Assembly: GCA_947456825.1 (NCBI GenBank)
Contig: CANGTM010000005.1
Location: forward strand, 1-47,616
Source of the DNA: Chitinophagaceae bacterium
GTDB lineage: Bacteria > Bacteroidota > Bacteroidia > Chitinophagales > Chitinophagaceae
Length of the DNA stretch: 47,616 nt
Reading direction: 5' to 3'
Shown: positions 6,977 through 15,213 of the stretch, one piece after another
Layout: each line of letters starts with the position of its first letter
How positions within the stretch are numbered: the stretch's first letter is position 1
Translations under genes and position numbers: made by a program
The notes under the pieces: model-generated
Databases searched by the model: none
The model's input: only the letters and a program-made list of their open reading frames with translations
What the model was told of the DNA's origin: nothing

Positions 6977-8839
6977 ATGTTCAAAGAATACGATGTGATT
7001 GTGGTGGGGGCCGGCCACGCCGGTTGCGAAGCAGCGGCCGCTGCGGCCAATATGGGCTCCTCTACCTTGCTGATTACCATGAATATGCAAACTATTGCCC
7101 AGATGAGCTGCAACCCCGCCATGGGTGGCATTGCTAAGGGTCAAATTGTAAGGGAGATCGACGCCCTTGGCGGCTATTCGGGGATTGTAACAGACCTTTC
7201 GACCATTCAATTCAGAATGCTTAACCGCAGTAAGGGCCCCGCTATGTGGAGCCCGCGTGCGCAGAATGACCGCATGCTTTTTCATCTTAAATGGAGGGAA
7301 ATGCTTGAGAACACCCATGGTCTTGACTTTTATCAAGACATGGTGGTGGGTCTGCTGCTAAAAGGCTCTGTCTGTTACGGCGTAAAAACAGGCCTGGGGC
7401 ATGAAATAAAAGCAAAATCGGTCGTTTTAACGAATGGCACCTTTTTAAACGGTATCGTTCACATTGGTGAAAAGAACTTTGGTGGGGGCAGGATGGCAGA
7501 AAAGGCGGCTACCGGAATAACAGAACAGCTTGTAAATCATGGGTTTGAAAGCGACAGGCTTAAAACAGGCACCCCTCCCCGCATTGATGGCAGAAGCCTT
7601 GATTACACAAAGATGGAGGAGCAACCCGGCGATGAATTGGTTTCGGGATTCTCCTATACTAACACCCCAAAGCCGACCCAGCAGAGAAGTTGTTGGATCG
7701 CATATACTAATGGAGAGGTGCACGAAACCCTAAAGTCTGGCTTTGACAGGAGCCCTATGTTCGCTGGTAGAATTGATGGGGTTGGTCCTCGCTATTGCCC
7801 CAGCATAGAAGACAAAATAAACCGTTTTGCCGAAAGAGATCGACACCAACTCTTTGTGGAACCGGAGGGATGGAATACGGTAGAAATTTATGTGAACGGA
7901 TTTTCAACTTCACTTCCGGAAGAAGTTCAGTACGATGCCCTTCGTAAAATATCTGGTTTTGAAAACGTTAAAATGTTCAGGCCGGGTTATGCGATAGAAT
8001 ATGACTTTTTTCCTCCAACCCAGCTAGACTATTCGCTTGAAACAAAAATAATAAAGCATCTTTTTTTTGCTGGGCAGATCAATGGAACAACCGGATACGA
8101 AGAAGCAGCCTGTCAGGGCCTGATGGCCGGTATCAACGCCCACCTGGCTGCTAAAGGCCGAGAGCCGGTTGTCTTAAAAAGGAGTGAGGCCTACATTGGC
8201 GTGCTTATCGACGACCTTATCAGTAAGGGAACACAAGAACCTTATCGCATGTTTACGTCGAGAGCAGAATTCAGAACCTTACTTCGACAAGACAATGCTG
8301 ACTTGCGTTTAACAGAACTAAGCTATGGCTGGGGTCTGGCAACTTCGGAAAGAAACGACACCGTAAAAGAAAAGAAAAAAGAAGTAGAAGAAATAAAAAA
8401 ACTACTCGCCACTCTTTCGCTAGAACCGCAAGAAGTAAACGGTTGGCTTGCCTCGCTGAACGCGGCGCCAATACCAGAAAAACAAAAGGCTCAAAAGATC
8501 TTGTTGCGTCCCGATGTATCATTACAAGATTTTGCGCGCGCCGTAGAGAAGGTGGGGGGCGCTCTAGAAAAATTTGGAGCGGAAAGTATCGAGCAGGCTT
8601 CCATACAAATTAAGTACGAGGTGTACATAGAAAAAGAGCGGGAGCTGGTGCAACGAATGGCACAATTAGAAGAACTTGAAATTCCTGCCAGTTTCGATTA
8701 TCAAAAACTTTCATCGCTTGGAAACGAAGCCCGCGAGAAGCTAATAAAAATAAAACCTCGAACCCTGGGACAGGCTAGCCGTATTTCGGGCATCAACCCT
8801 AGTGATGTACAGATATTAATGGTCTACATGGGGCGCTGA
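6977..8839 (+). CDS. mnmG: MnmG (GidA) tRNA uridine 5-carboxymethylaminomethyl modification enzyme
   Basis: The FAD-dependent subunit of the MnmEG complex, which modifies the wobble uridine of several tRNAs. The 620-residue protein has the dinucleotide-binding motif GAGHAGCE (residues 11-18), the family signature MSCNPAMGGIAKGQIVREID, RKISG-type segments, and the C-terminal helical domain ending near RISGINPSDVQILMVYM. The length is typical. The ATG at 6977 is used; an in-frame TTG nine bases earlier lies inside the -7 element and is rejected. In many bacteria mnmG lies near the replication origin, in keeping with the parS sites just upstream. It ends 10 bp from the convergent ATP-grasp-SET gene. 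Confidence 0.97.
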   Translation: MFKEYDVIVVGAGHAGCEAAAAAANMGSSTLLITMNMQTIAQMSCNPAMGGIAKGQIVREIDALGGYSGIVTDLSTIQFRMLNRSKGPAMWSPRAQNDRMLFHLKWREMLENTHGLDFYQDMVVGLLLKGSVCYGVKTGLGHEIKAKSVVLTNGTFLNGIVHIGEKNFGGGRMAEKAATGITEQLVNHGFESDRLKTGTPPRIDGRSLDYTKMEEQPGDELVSGFSYTNTPKPTQQRSCWIAYTNGEVHETLKSGFDRSPMFAGRIDGVGPRYCPSIEDKINRFAERDRHQLFVEPEGWNTVEIYVNGFSTSLPEEVQYDALRKISGFENVKMFRPGYAIEYDFFPPTQLDYSLETKIIKHLFFAGQINGTTGYEEAACQGLMAGINAHLAAKGREPVVLKRSEAYIGVLIDDLISKGTQEPYRMFTSRAEFRTLLRQDNADLRLTELSYGWGLATSERNDTVKEKKKEVEEIKKLLATLSLEPQEVNGWLASLNAAPIPEKQKAQKILLRPDVSLQDFARAVEKVGGALEKFGAESIEQASIQIKYEVYIEKERELVQRMAQLEELEIPASFDYQKLSSLGNEAREKLIKIKPRTLGQASRISGINPSDVQILMVYMGR

Positions 8840-8849
8840 CCCCTTCTAC

Positions 8850-10280
8850 CTATTTTTTTCTTAACTGCTGCTCTCTTTTTGTAAGCGTGTTTCCTTCGGG
8901 TCCGCTGATGGTGCCGCGGCAATGCGCGCTTCCGCACTTACAGTCAAAAGGTTCCATGCGGGGGTCCAGAAAAGTTGCATAATCGAGCGTTAGCTCCTCG
9001 TGTTGAAAAATCGCACGTGTGGTACACACGTTCAAGCCGTTAAAGGCTGTATTTGCAGAGCAGCTGTGGTTTTGAGGTGCCCACGAGGTAGGGTCCTCGT
9101 CCCAAAGCGCAAAAACCTCTTCGCTCAATGGGTAGGCGTAACGGCGAAACTGTAATTGCTGGTGTGGATTCCAATGGTTGTCGATATAGCGTTTGGTGAC
9201 CAACCGTTGTGCTCGTTCTTCTCCGAAATAAATGGTTTCGCCAGCTGCCAAGTCTCTTGCCGCATAAATTCCGTATCCCGCAATAGAATCTCCTTTAACG
9301 TAGAAAGATTTTTGTTTACGCTGGTAACGGGCAATACCCTCATTGATGATCTGTTCTAAAAACCCTCGCTTGCCGGCAGGATCATACTTTAAGATATAAT
9401 CGGCGGAGCCCTCATAGCCGTCTTCATAAAAAACAGAGCAGGTGAAATTCATCTCTAAAAAATAAACCTCTCCGCTTTTGTTAACCCTAAAATCTAATCG
9501 GCCATATCCGATACAGCCACCTGATATAAAAATTTTTTCGCTTGCCTCGCGGAGGGCCCGTTCGAGAGATGGGTCGTTACAGGGAATGTTAGCGGTGGGG
9601 TGAAGCGCCGAAGTCTTTAGTGCGTATGTTTTAAAGGAATCACCTTCGGGAAAAATATACTCTACAGGCTTATACGTAACACAAGTTCCGGGGGTGGGCC
9701 CTGCAGATACCAACACAGTGAACTCGCGACCCTCGATATACTCCTCTACCAACACCTGGTCGAATTCGAAAAGCAACTCCCTACATTTTTTTTCTAACTC
9801 TTCTTTGTTGTGTGCAAGGGAGTCTCGGCTAATACCCAAACTATCTCCGGCGTGGGCCGGCTTAATAAAAAGAGGAAATCGAAGCGCAGAACAACCATTT
9901 TCGATATCTGAAAAACTGGTAACGATCCTGTAGGCGGGTGTAAGCACTCCTTCGCAAAACGAAACGTATTTCATTACCTCTTTAGGAAAATCATAAACGC
10001 GCGACGTGGGGCCGGTAAAAGGAAGGTTGAGTGTTTCAAGCGCATAGATCACGTCTATTCCCGGAACTTCCCAATCGGCATATCCCTCGCAGAGGTTCAC
10101 AAAAATGTCATACTTCTTTTTTGCAAGAGATCGTAATTGCTTATGGGTGGTCAGTTTATTCAAAAAAACATGGTCAACCGTGGCTTGAGGTAAAAGCGCT
10201 GAAAGGTTGCGGGGCGGATCGTAGTTTTTATAATCCACCCCGGTTGTAGAATAATCGGGTTGCAACACACACACTTTCAC
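8850..10280 (-). CDS. Fused ATP-grasp (D-Ala-D-Ala ligase-like) and SET-domain protein
   Basis: A 476-residue two-domain protein. Residues 1-320 form an ATP-grasp ligase of the D-Ala-D-Ala ligase type: FIKPAHAGDSLGI with Lys140, EEYIEGREF with Glu180, and the metal-binding strands RLDFR (Asp263) and LEMN (Glu276, Asn278). Residues 325-460 form a SET domain: GDSIAGYGIYAARDL at the S-adenosylmethionine site, NHSC (404-407), TLDY with the likely catalytic Tyr434, and a post-SET Cys cluster CKCGSAHCRG (Cys447, 449, 454). Families therefore suggest ATP-dependent peptide bond formation plus lysine methylation in one chain; substrates are unknown. The start is GTG, overlapping the upstream ATP-grasp stop as TAGTG. 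It is the last gene of the cassette. It is not a normal Ddl, which carries no SET domain. Confidence 0.9.
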   Translation of the reverse strand: MKVCVLQPDYSTTGVDYKNYDPPRNLSALLPQATVDHVFLNKLTTHKQLRSLAKKKYDIFVNLCEGYADWEVPGIDVIYALETLNLPFTGPTSRVYDFPKEVMKYVSFCEGVLTPAYRIVTSFSDIENGCSALRFPLFIKPAHAGDSLGISRDSLAHNKEELEKKCRELLFEFDQVLVEEYIEGREFTVLVSAGPTPGTCVTYKPVEYIFPEGDSFKTYALKTSALHPTANIPCNDPSLERALREASEKIFISGGCIGYGRLDFRVNKSGEVYFLEMNFTCSVFYEDGYEGSADYILKYDPAGKRGFLEQIINEGIARYQRKQKSFYVKGDSIAGYGIYAARDLAAGETIYFGEERAQRLVTKRYIDNHWNPHQQLQFRRYAYPLSEEVFALWDEDPTSWAPQNHSCSANTAFNGLNVCTTRAIFQHEELTLDYATFLDPRMEPFDCKCGSAHCRGTISGPEGNTLTKREQQLRKK

Positions 10281-11416
10281 TAGACTGCTTTTGCTTTTTT
10301 GATGTTGTGCGACCGTGGTGTCTCCGCTCTGGTTATAGCGTCGAATAAAATGGCCTCGATCACTTTGCTGTATTTGATCTTTGAGGCCTTGATGATAGCA
10401 CCGATGGATGTATAGTTTTCGTCTTCACTAAGTCCGCACTGTGCATTTGCCTCTAGCACATAGAGTATGCCCGTGTCCTCATCTTGTCTTATGTCTATCC
10501 TTGTGTACCCCTTTCCGCCGAGTGCTACATAGGCTTCGAGGCTAAGTTTTTGTAGTTTTTTTCGTAGCGCCGCGGCAACGGGACCGTACTCGTAAAAATT
10601 TTCGTTTTGGGGCATTGGGCTCTCGTCCTCGTAAATTTCCCAAAGACGATCGAACGACAAAAACCGTTCGTTGTCGGGTAATGAGGGATGAAAAAGTCTT
10701 TCAACCGGTTCGTATACATGGCAACGATCAAGATGAGTAGAAGAGCCGGTAATAAAAGTGGTAAACTCGGGACCCTTTATATATTTCTCTACAAAAAGCC
10801 CGTCGGCCAGCAGATTCCAACCCCTATAGCCTTCTGCCAGCTCTTTTACCCGGTGTTGCAATTCGGCCTCGTTGTTAACCACATTCTTCACTGAAACACC
10901 CATGCTACCGCCAGATACCGCAGGTTTAATGATCATGGGGGTGCCCACTGCTGAGCAGACCCCTTTTAAAGAAGAGGGTCGACCACTGACCAGCTTCCAG
11001 GGGGCTGTTGAAACACCCGCCTTGTCAAAAGCCCTCTTCATGGGTATTTTTGAGGTGGTGATGGTATAAAAGTTTTGATCAGATCCGGTGTAGACCAGGC
11101 CGGCCTCTTGTAGGGCATCTATAACCGAAACGCCGGGAACGCCATTTACTTCATCTCCGTCGCAAAGATTAAGCACCAGGGGGGTGTATCCGTTTTGGGT
11201 TTTTGCAATTCGGGCAATCGTAGAACGGATGTTTTTTAGTGTAATTGGTGTCCAGGTCCAACCAATACCAAGCTCAGCAAAAACAACCTTATACTCTTGA
11301 ATACTATGTGTAAAGTCGTAGTAGTGTGAAAGGTTGGGGTCGTTTGTTTCAAGTTCGGGGGCTAAAACCCAAATGTGATACCCAGACAGATTGGGGGTGG
11401 GGGTGATGCGCTTCAT
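10280..11416 (-). CDS. Stand-alone ATP-grasp ligase, D-Ala-D-Ala ligase-like
   Basis: A 378-residue ATP-grasp protein distantly like D-Ala-D-Ala ligase. Visible motifs are LNLCDGDEVNGVPGV (like the Ddl N-terminal region), GLVYTGSD, the ATP lysine loop MIIKPAVSGGSMGVSV (Lys164), FVEKYIKGPEFT (Glu210), and the metal strands TRIDIR (Asp308) and LEANAQCG (Glu322, Asn324). It should couple ATP hydrolysis to amide bond formation through an acyl phosphate; substrates are unknown. It lies between the small SET gene (4 bp gap) and the ATP-grasp-SET fusion (1 bp overlap), so translation is probably coupled. It is not surrounded by mur genes, which argues against a peptidoglycan Ddl role. Confidence 0.88.
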   Translation of the reverse strand: MKRITPTPNLSGYHIWVLAPELETNDPNLSHYYDFTHSIQEYKVVFAELGIGWTWTPITLKNIRSTIARIAKTQNGYTPLVLNLCDGDEVNGVPGVSVIDALQEAGLVYTGSDQNFYTITTSKIPMKRAFDKAGVSTAPWKLVSGRPSSLKGVCSAVGTPMIIKPAVSGGSMGVSVKNVVNNEAELQHRVKELAEGYRGWNLLADGLFVEKYIKGPEFTTFITGSSTHLDRCHVYEPVERLFHPSLPDNERFLSFDRLWEIYEDESPMPQNENFYEYGPVAAALRKKLQKLSLEAYVALGGKGYTRIDIRQDEDTGILYVLEANAQCGLSEDENYTSIGAIIKASKIKYSKVIEAILFDAITRAETPRSHNIKKAKAV

Positions 11417-11420
11417 GCGG

Positions 11421-11927
11421 TCAGGCCACTTTTTTTCTGGCTTTTCTGGTGAGGCGCTGCACGATGTAATCGGTGAAACGATAGTGTGCTACTTGCTCGC
11501 GATTTAGAAATGCGGCCCCTTTTATCTCTCCGATACAAGAGGGGGTTCCGCAAAAACAGCGAAACGGCTGTTGCATCTCCCACTCTGTCGATGGATAAAA
11601 AAATCCAAGTTCCTCCCCATCGGCAATATCGGCCAGGGCAATTATTTTCATAGAGCTCGTATCAAAAAAACAATTCGGCTCGCAGCTGTGATTTATATAT
11701 TGTAAATAGGGGGGCTGCAACATGATGTGCTTGTTGGTTCCCACTTGCACGGTTAAATAGGTGGGGGTAGAAGAGATGCTGCCGGAAGCGAATGAAGCGA
11801 TCTCCTCTCCTTTTTTAAAAGCACGCTTGGTAAAAAAACAAAACTGTTGATTGCTTTCGTTCACTCTGGTTTCTGCAAAACCGTGGTCGGCTACCGTGCG
11901 GTAGCTCGTTGTGGTGGGGGCTGTCAT
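11421..11927 (-). CDS. Small SET-domain protein (lysine methyltransferase-like)
   Basis: A 168-residue protein made of little more than a SET domain with a post-SET Cys cluster. Seen are INHSCEPNCFF (NHSC at 79-82), DGEELGFFY with the likely catalytic Tyr111, and CFCGTPSC (Cys124, 126, 131), which with Cys82 could bind zinc. The basic C terminus (RLTRKARKKVA) might contact an acidic partner. SET enzymes transfer methyl groups from S-adenosylmethionine to lysines; the target here is unknown. It is first in the cassette, 84 bp after the DUF2480 gene. A TATCTTTC element at 11945-11952 (minus) is one base off the -7 consensus and could start the cassette transcript. Confidence 0.88.
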   Translation of the reverse strand: MTAPTTTSYRTVADHGFAETRVNESNQQFCFFTKRAFKKGEEIASFASGSISSTPTYLTVQVGTNKHIMLQPPYLQYINHSCEPNCFFDTSSMKIIALADIADGEELGFFYPSTEWEMQQPFRCFCGTPSCIGEIKGAAFLNREQVAHYRFTDYIVQRLTRKARKKVA

Positions 11928-12011
11928 GGGTTAGTAATCTATAGGAAAGATAGACAGCGATCTTCTAGTTTTACTCGTTGCTATAACAATGTGAATAAGT
12001 CAACAATAACC

Positions 12012-12521
12012 TTAGCGGGGTTTTTTATAGACCGGCACCGTACTGCAGGGCTCGCCATACATCAAGGTCTTTACAACAGGAAGCAATCTTTTGGTTATGG
12101 CCATGTAGGCAAACTCACCAATGGGGGTATCTCCACACCCCTTTACGATGACCCGTTGGTCTTGGTAAGGAGAAAGGTCGGCCGATTCGATATTGCTTAA
12201 AAAAAGATGCTTTACCAGCTCTTGTTCCGATCCAACATACGCTTCGGAGCAAACCGGTTGCAGGTAGCTGGCGACCAACATATAAGCCCAAACAGGGATA
12301 ATGGCGTCCACAGAGCAGGTAACAGCAACGGCCTTGTCTTTATATACTGCCCAATCTGTTTGCTTAAGGGATTCTCGAAACTCCTTTTCCTTTACGATCA
12401 TCCCCATAAACAAGTGGTCCTTTATGTCGAACCGGGCAATAGATTGCTTAGGATACCACTGCTCGAGGTCTAGTGAAATAAGACCGCTTTCTGCAACCTT
12501 GTTGACAATCCCGTCGGCCAT
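12012..12521 (-). CDS. DUF2480 family protein
   Basis: A 169-residue cytoplasmic protein (no signal peptide or membrane segment) of the DUF2480 family, which is common in Bacteroidota and of unknown function. Recognisable stretches are LISLDLEQWYP, FDIKDHLFMGMIVKEKEFRE, DAIIPVWAYMLVAS and VIVKGCGDTPIGEFAYMAITK. It starts 10 bp after the stop of the PpiD-like gene and is probably in its operon. The downstream SET gene is 84 bp away, so a link to the ATP-grasp/SET cassette is possible but unproven. Confidence 0.8.
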   Translation of the reverse strand: MADGIVNKVAESGLISLDLEQWYPKQSIARFDIKDHLFMGMIVKEKEFRESLKQTDWAVYKDKAVAVTCSVDAIIPVWAYMLVASYLQPVCSEAYVGSEQELVKHLFLSNIESADLSPYQDQRVIVKGCGDTPIGEFAYMAITKRLLPVVKTLMYGEPCSTVPVYKKPR

Positions 12522-12531
12522 GATAGGGATG

Positions 12532-14652
12532 TTAGTAGCGAGCCTGCCGTTTGTCTTTAATTGTGGCGGCTGCGCGCAATATAGAAATAGGGTTGTTGGG
12601 ACTATACTGATTACTAAACGCCTGGATGGCTTGTTGATACCTGTTTTGGCGTATTGCGTTGATATCCTCGGCTAACACGGGAGTTGTTCCTTGGTTCTCT
12701 ACCCGTACTACAAAAACACCACTCAACCCTTCTATGGGTCCAACCACGGCTTTTCCTTTGTTGGCGGGATTAAAAGCTGCTCCCGTTACCCTGGGTTCAT
12801 ACCCGAAGCTTCCGGTAAGCGCACCAGCCATTCTGATACTGTCGGCCACCTCAATGGGTTTTCCTCCAAGGCTGGTCGCTGCCGCTTCGAGCGTAGCGGG
12901 ATTTCCAATTTTTTTAGCGATCAACGCCGCCTTCTTTTTATTTCTTAGCACCGGATCCACTGAGCCTCTGACCGAGTTTACGGATGCTGTACCCTCTTTT
13001 ATGATATCGTATACGGCCGCCACAATATAGTTGTTGTCGATTCGCTCGGGTTTTAAAACATCCCCTTTGTCTGCTTCGTAAATAGCACGCACAAAAGAAC
13101 GAGACGCCCCAACACCTCTTACCTCAAAGGCAACCGGTGTAATATCCGAAGCGGTTCCTTTGGTAATTCCCTGGTTCTTTAATTTTTGCTCGTAGTTCTT
13201 TTCAAAGGAAGCAAGGTCTTTGCTATCGCCGGCAAAGGCATTAGCCTTGTTAAGGGCTGCGTTGTCGGTTTCTTGACTTACTACGATCTCTCTGGGCAAA
13301 TAAGCCACCTTATAGGCTGGGCCGGAACCCTTTTGTGATAATACCTCTATATAATGAAAACCAAACTCGGTCTTTACGATTCCTTTGGAGCCGGTAGAGC
13401 GCAAAAAGATAAAGTCGTTAAAGGGGCCTACCATTTGCCCGGAAGGAATATTTTCGTATTTACCTCCCGTTGCTTTGCTACCGTTATCGTCTGAATACTT
13501 AGCCACGAGTGAATCGAAAATAGCGCCTGCGGCGACCGCTTTTTGAATACTGTCACATAGGTTGAAGGCGGTTGCAGAGTCACGGCTTTGGGTGCTGATC
13601 AAGATGTGTCTAAGGCTTACCGTGTCGGGTATGTTTACTTTACCCACCATGCGGGCCAGCGCATACGTTCCGGCATCTAAATAGGGACCATACACCTCTC
13701 CTGTGGCTAGTTTAAAGATCGAGTCCTTCATAGGTTGTTGGATCGACTTGGCGCTAACATATCCGTTGTAGTATTGTGCACCCTCTCCGGCCAAGAACTG
13801 CTCGAGGTTTTCGGCAGTCCTAAATCTTTCTTTCAGGTTTTCAACTTCGCTGCGCGTGGTAGCGCTGTCTTGAGTAGAAGGGGCGGCGCTAAAGGATACA
13901 TAATATATACTGCGACTCTCTTGTTGTTTGAACTGGTTCTTATACTTATTGATATACTCTTCAATTTCAGCATCCGTTACAGTAACTGAAGAATCGGGGA
14001 TATTGGTGTAGAGCTCTCTAACTAGGGAAATGCGAGCCAATTGACTGTTTTCAGCGTTTTGTTTTTCTACGATCCATCGGGGATAATTGGTGCTGTTGGA
14101 AAAAAGAGAATTATATTTTTCTGACATACGCAGATTGGCCAGCGCGTTTATAAAATTGCCAATGCTTGTCTTTTGCTCGGGTGTACCTGTTTTTAATAAC
14201 TGATCGATATTTTGTTTGGCTAGTGTACCATTATAGAGGCCGGTTTTTGGATCTCTAAACTGGTTTTGAAGATCTTGGGGGGCGTTTACTCCATATAGAA
14301 TATCACCAAGCTCTTTCTTACCTACCTCAATACCTAAAATATCTAACTCTTCGCGTAACAGTGTTTCGGATACTTTTTGACCCCATGCTTGTTCTAGGGC
14401 TTGTTGGGTCATGGCGGCGTTCTGGGGATATCCCTGAGCCTTCATATTCTCTTCTGCCTGTACCACCATTGCATTGAACTCGTCAAACGAAATTTCTCTT
14501 CCGTTTACGGTACCAACCGAGGTCGCTGTCTGCCCGGCCATGCGGCTTTTACCGGCAAAATAATCGGTCAAAATAAAACCTACCAACGCAAGCGTAACCA
14601 ACACGACCGTAACTTTTGCGTACTTGTCTCTGATATCCTGAATAATAGACAT
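12532..14652 (-). CDS. PpiD-like membrane-anchored peptidyl-prolyl isomerase (SurA_N plus parvulin)
   Basis: A 706-residue periplasmic foldase anchored by an N-terminal membrane helix (about residues 13-31, VTVVLVTLALVGFILTDYF). A SurA-type N-terminal chaperone region follows (VNGREISFDEFNAMVVQAE onward), then a parvulin domain beginning SLRHILISTQ and continuing through YSDDNGSKATGGKYENIPSGQMV to FGFHYIEVLSQ. The remaining C-terminal part resembles PpiD. Such proteins help fold outer-membrane proteins after export. Its promoter carries an exact -7 element, TATTTTTG, and overlaps a DnaA-box-like 9-mer. It heads the leftward group that includes DUF2480 and the ATP-grasp/SET cassette. Confidence 0.9.
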   Translation of the reverse strand: MSIIQDIRDKYAKVTVVLVTLALVGFILTDYFAGKSRMAGQTATSVGTVNGREISFDEFNAMVVQAEENMKAQGYPQNAAMTQQALEQAWGQKVSETLLREELDILGIEVGKKELGDILYGVNAPQDLQNQFRDPKTGLYNGTLAKQNIDQLLKTGTPEQKTSIGNFINALANLRMSEKYNSLFSNSTNYPRWIVEKQNAENSQLARISLVRELYTNIPDSSVTVTDAEIEEYINKYKNQFKQQESRSIYYVSFSAAPSTQDSATTRSEVENLKERFRTAENLEQFLAGEGAQYYNGYVSAKSIQQPMKDSIFKLATGEVYGPYLDAGTYALARMVGKVNIPDTVSLRHILISTQSRDSATAFNLCDSIQKAVAAGAIFDSLVAKYSDDNGSKATGGKYENIPSGQMVGPFNDFIFLRSTGSKGIVKTEFGFHYIEVLSQKGSGPAYKVAYLPREIVVSQETDNAALNKANAFAGDSKDLASFEKNYEQKLKNQGITKGTASDITPVAFEVRGVGASRSFVRAIYEADKGDVLKPERIDNNYIVAAVYDIIKEGTASVNSVRGSVDPVLRNKKKAALIAKKIGNPATLEAAATSLGGKPIEVADSIRMAGALTGSFGYEPRVTGAAFNPANKGKAVVGPIEGLSGVFVVRVENQGTTPVLAEDINAIRQNRYQQAIQAFSNQYSPNNPISILRAAATIKDKRQARY

Positions 14653-15213
14653 AATATATAGTGATTAAAGGATGGCAAAAATAGGGGAAAAACTGTGGAA
14701 AAACGAGGGTTAAGAGTGCTTCTCTGTCACACATTTTGTAGCCGTGACCACCAACCCCGGGCACGCCTTTTTTTTAACAAGGTCTGTTAATTTGTATTGT
14801 TTTTCTGTGGAAAACCTAATGTGAAACGTGGGGGTGAAACAGTATAACTGGATGGTTTTTTACACCCCTTTCAATATCATAGCGATTAGTGTTTACAAAA
14901 AGCTAGAAATCCACATAATATAAACAACTGTTTTTTTACCATATAGCCCTGCATACTAATAAAAAAGTTGTTCTATTTAATAGAAAAATCTTTTAAACAG
15001 TTATTTATCAATATTTTATAATAATTATTATTTGATATTATTTTTTTAATTCCATCCTTTTTTAATGGAGGATGAGCAGATTATTAACATATACACACCT
15101 GTAATAGTAATAGATATTTATAAATAAAATAGATAGTATTAGTATTACAATGTTAGTATCAAAAGAGGTTTTTTGTTTTTGAAAAATACAATTCAAAAAG
15201 TGAATATTGCGGC
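14653..15213. other. AT-rich intergenic region, candidate replication origin
   Basis: A 561-bp gap between divergently transcribed genes with no credible ORF. It holds two TGTGGAAAA 9-mers (14694-14702 and 14806-14814, each one mismatch from the DnaA box complement TGTGGATAA) and AAATCCACA at 14907-14915 (two mismatches). These are followed by about 280 bp of extremely AT-rich sequence (14920-15200) with runs of A and T that could serve as an unwinding element. Nearby parS sites and mnmG fit an origin neighbourhood. No perfect TTATCCACA and no dnaA gene are seen, so the call is tentative; the region also must contain the promoters of the PpiD-like gene and nadA. Confidence 0.35.
14676..14683 (-). 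promoter_or_regulatory. -7 promoter element of the PpiD-like gene
   Basis: Minus-strand TATTTTTG, an exact TAnnTTTG match, ends 23 bp before the ATG. A DnaA-box-like TTTTCCACA (14694-14702, minus) lies just upstream, within the region RNA polymerase would occupy. Confidence 0.55.

Noticed and set aside
10280-11416. Calling the ATP-grasp gene ddl (D-Ala-D-Ala ligase)
   Set aside because: Substrate-loop sequences differ, no cell-wall genes are adjacent, and the neighbour fuses the same fold to a SET domain.
14821-14840. GTGAAACGTGGGGGTGAAAC as a third parS site
   Set aside because: It repeats GTGAAAC directly and lacks the CACGTG palindrome core.
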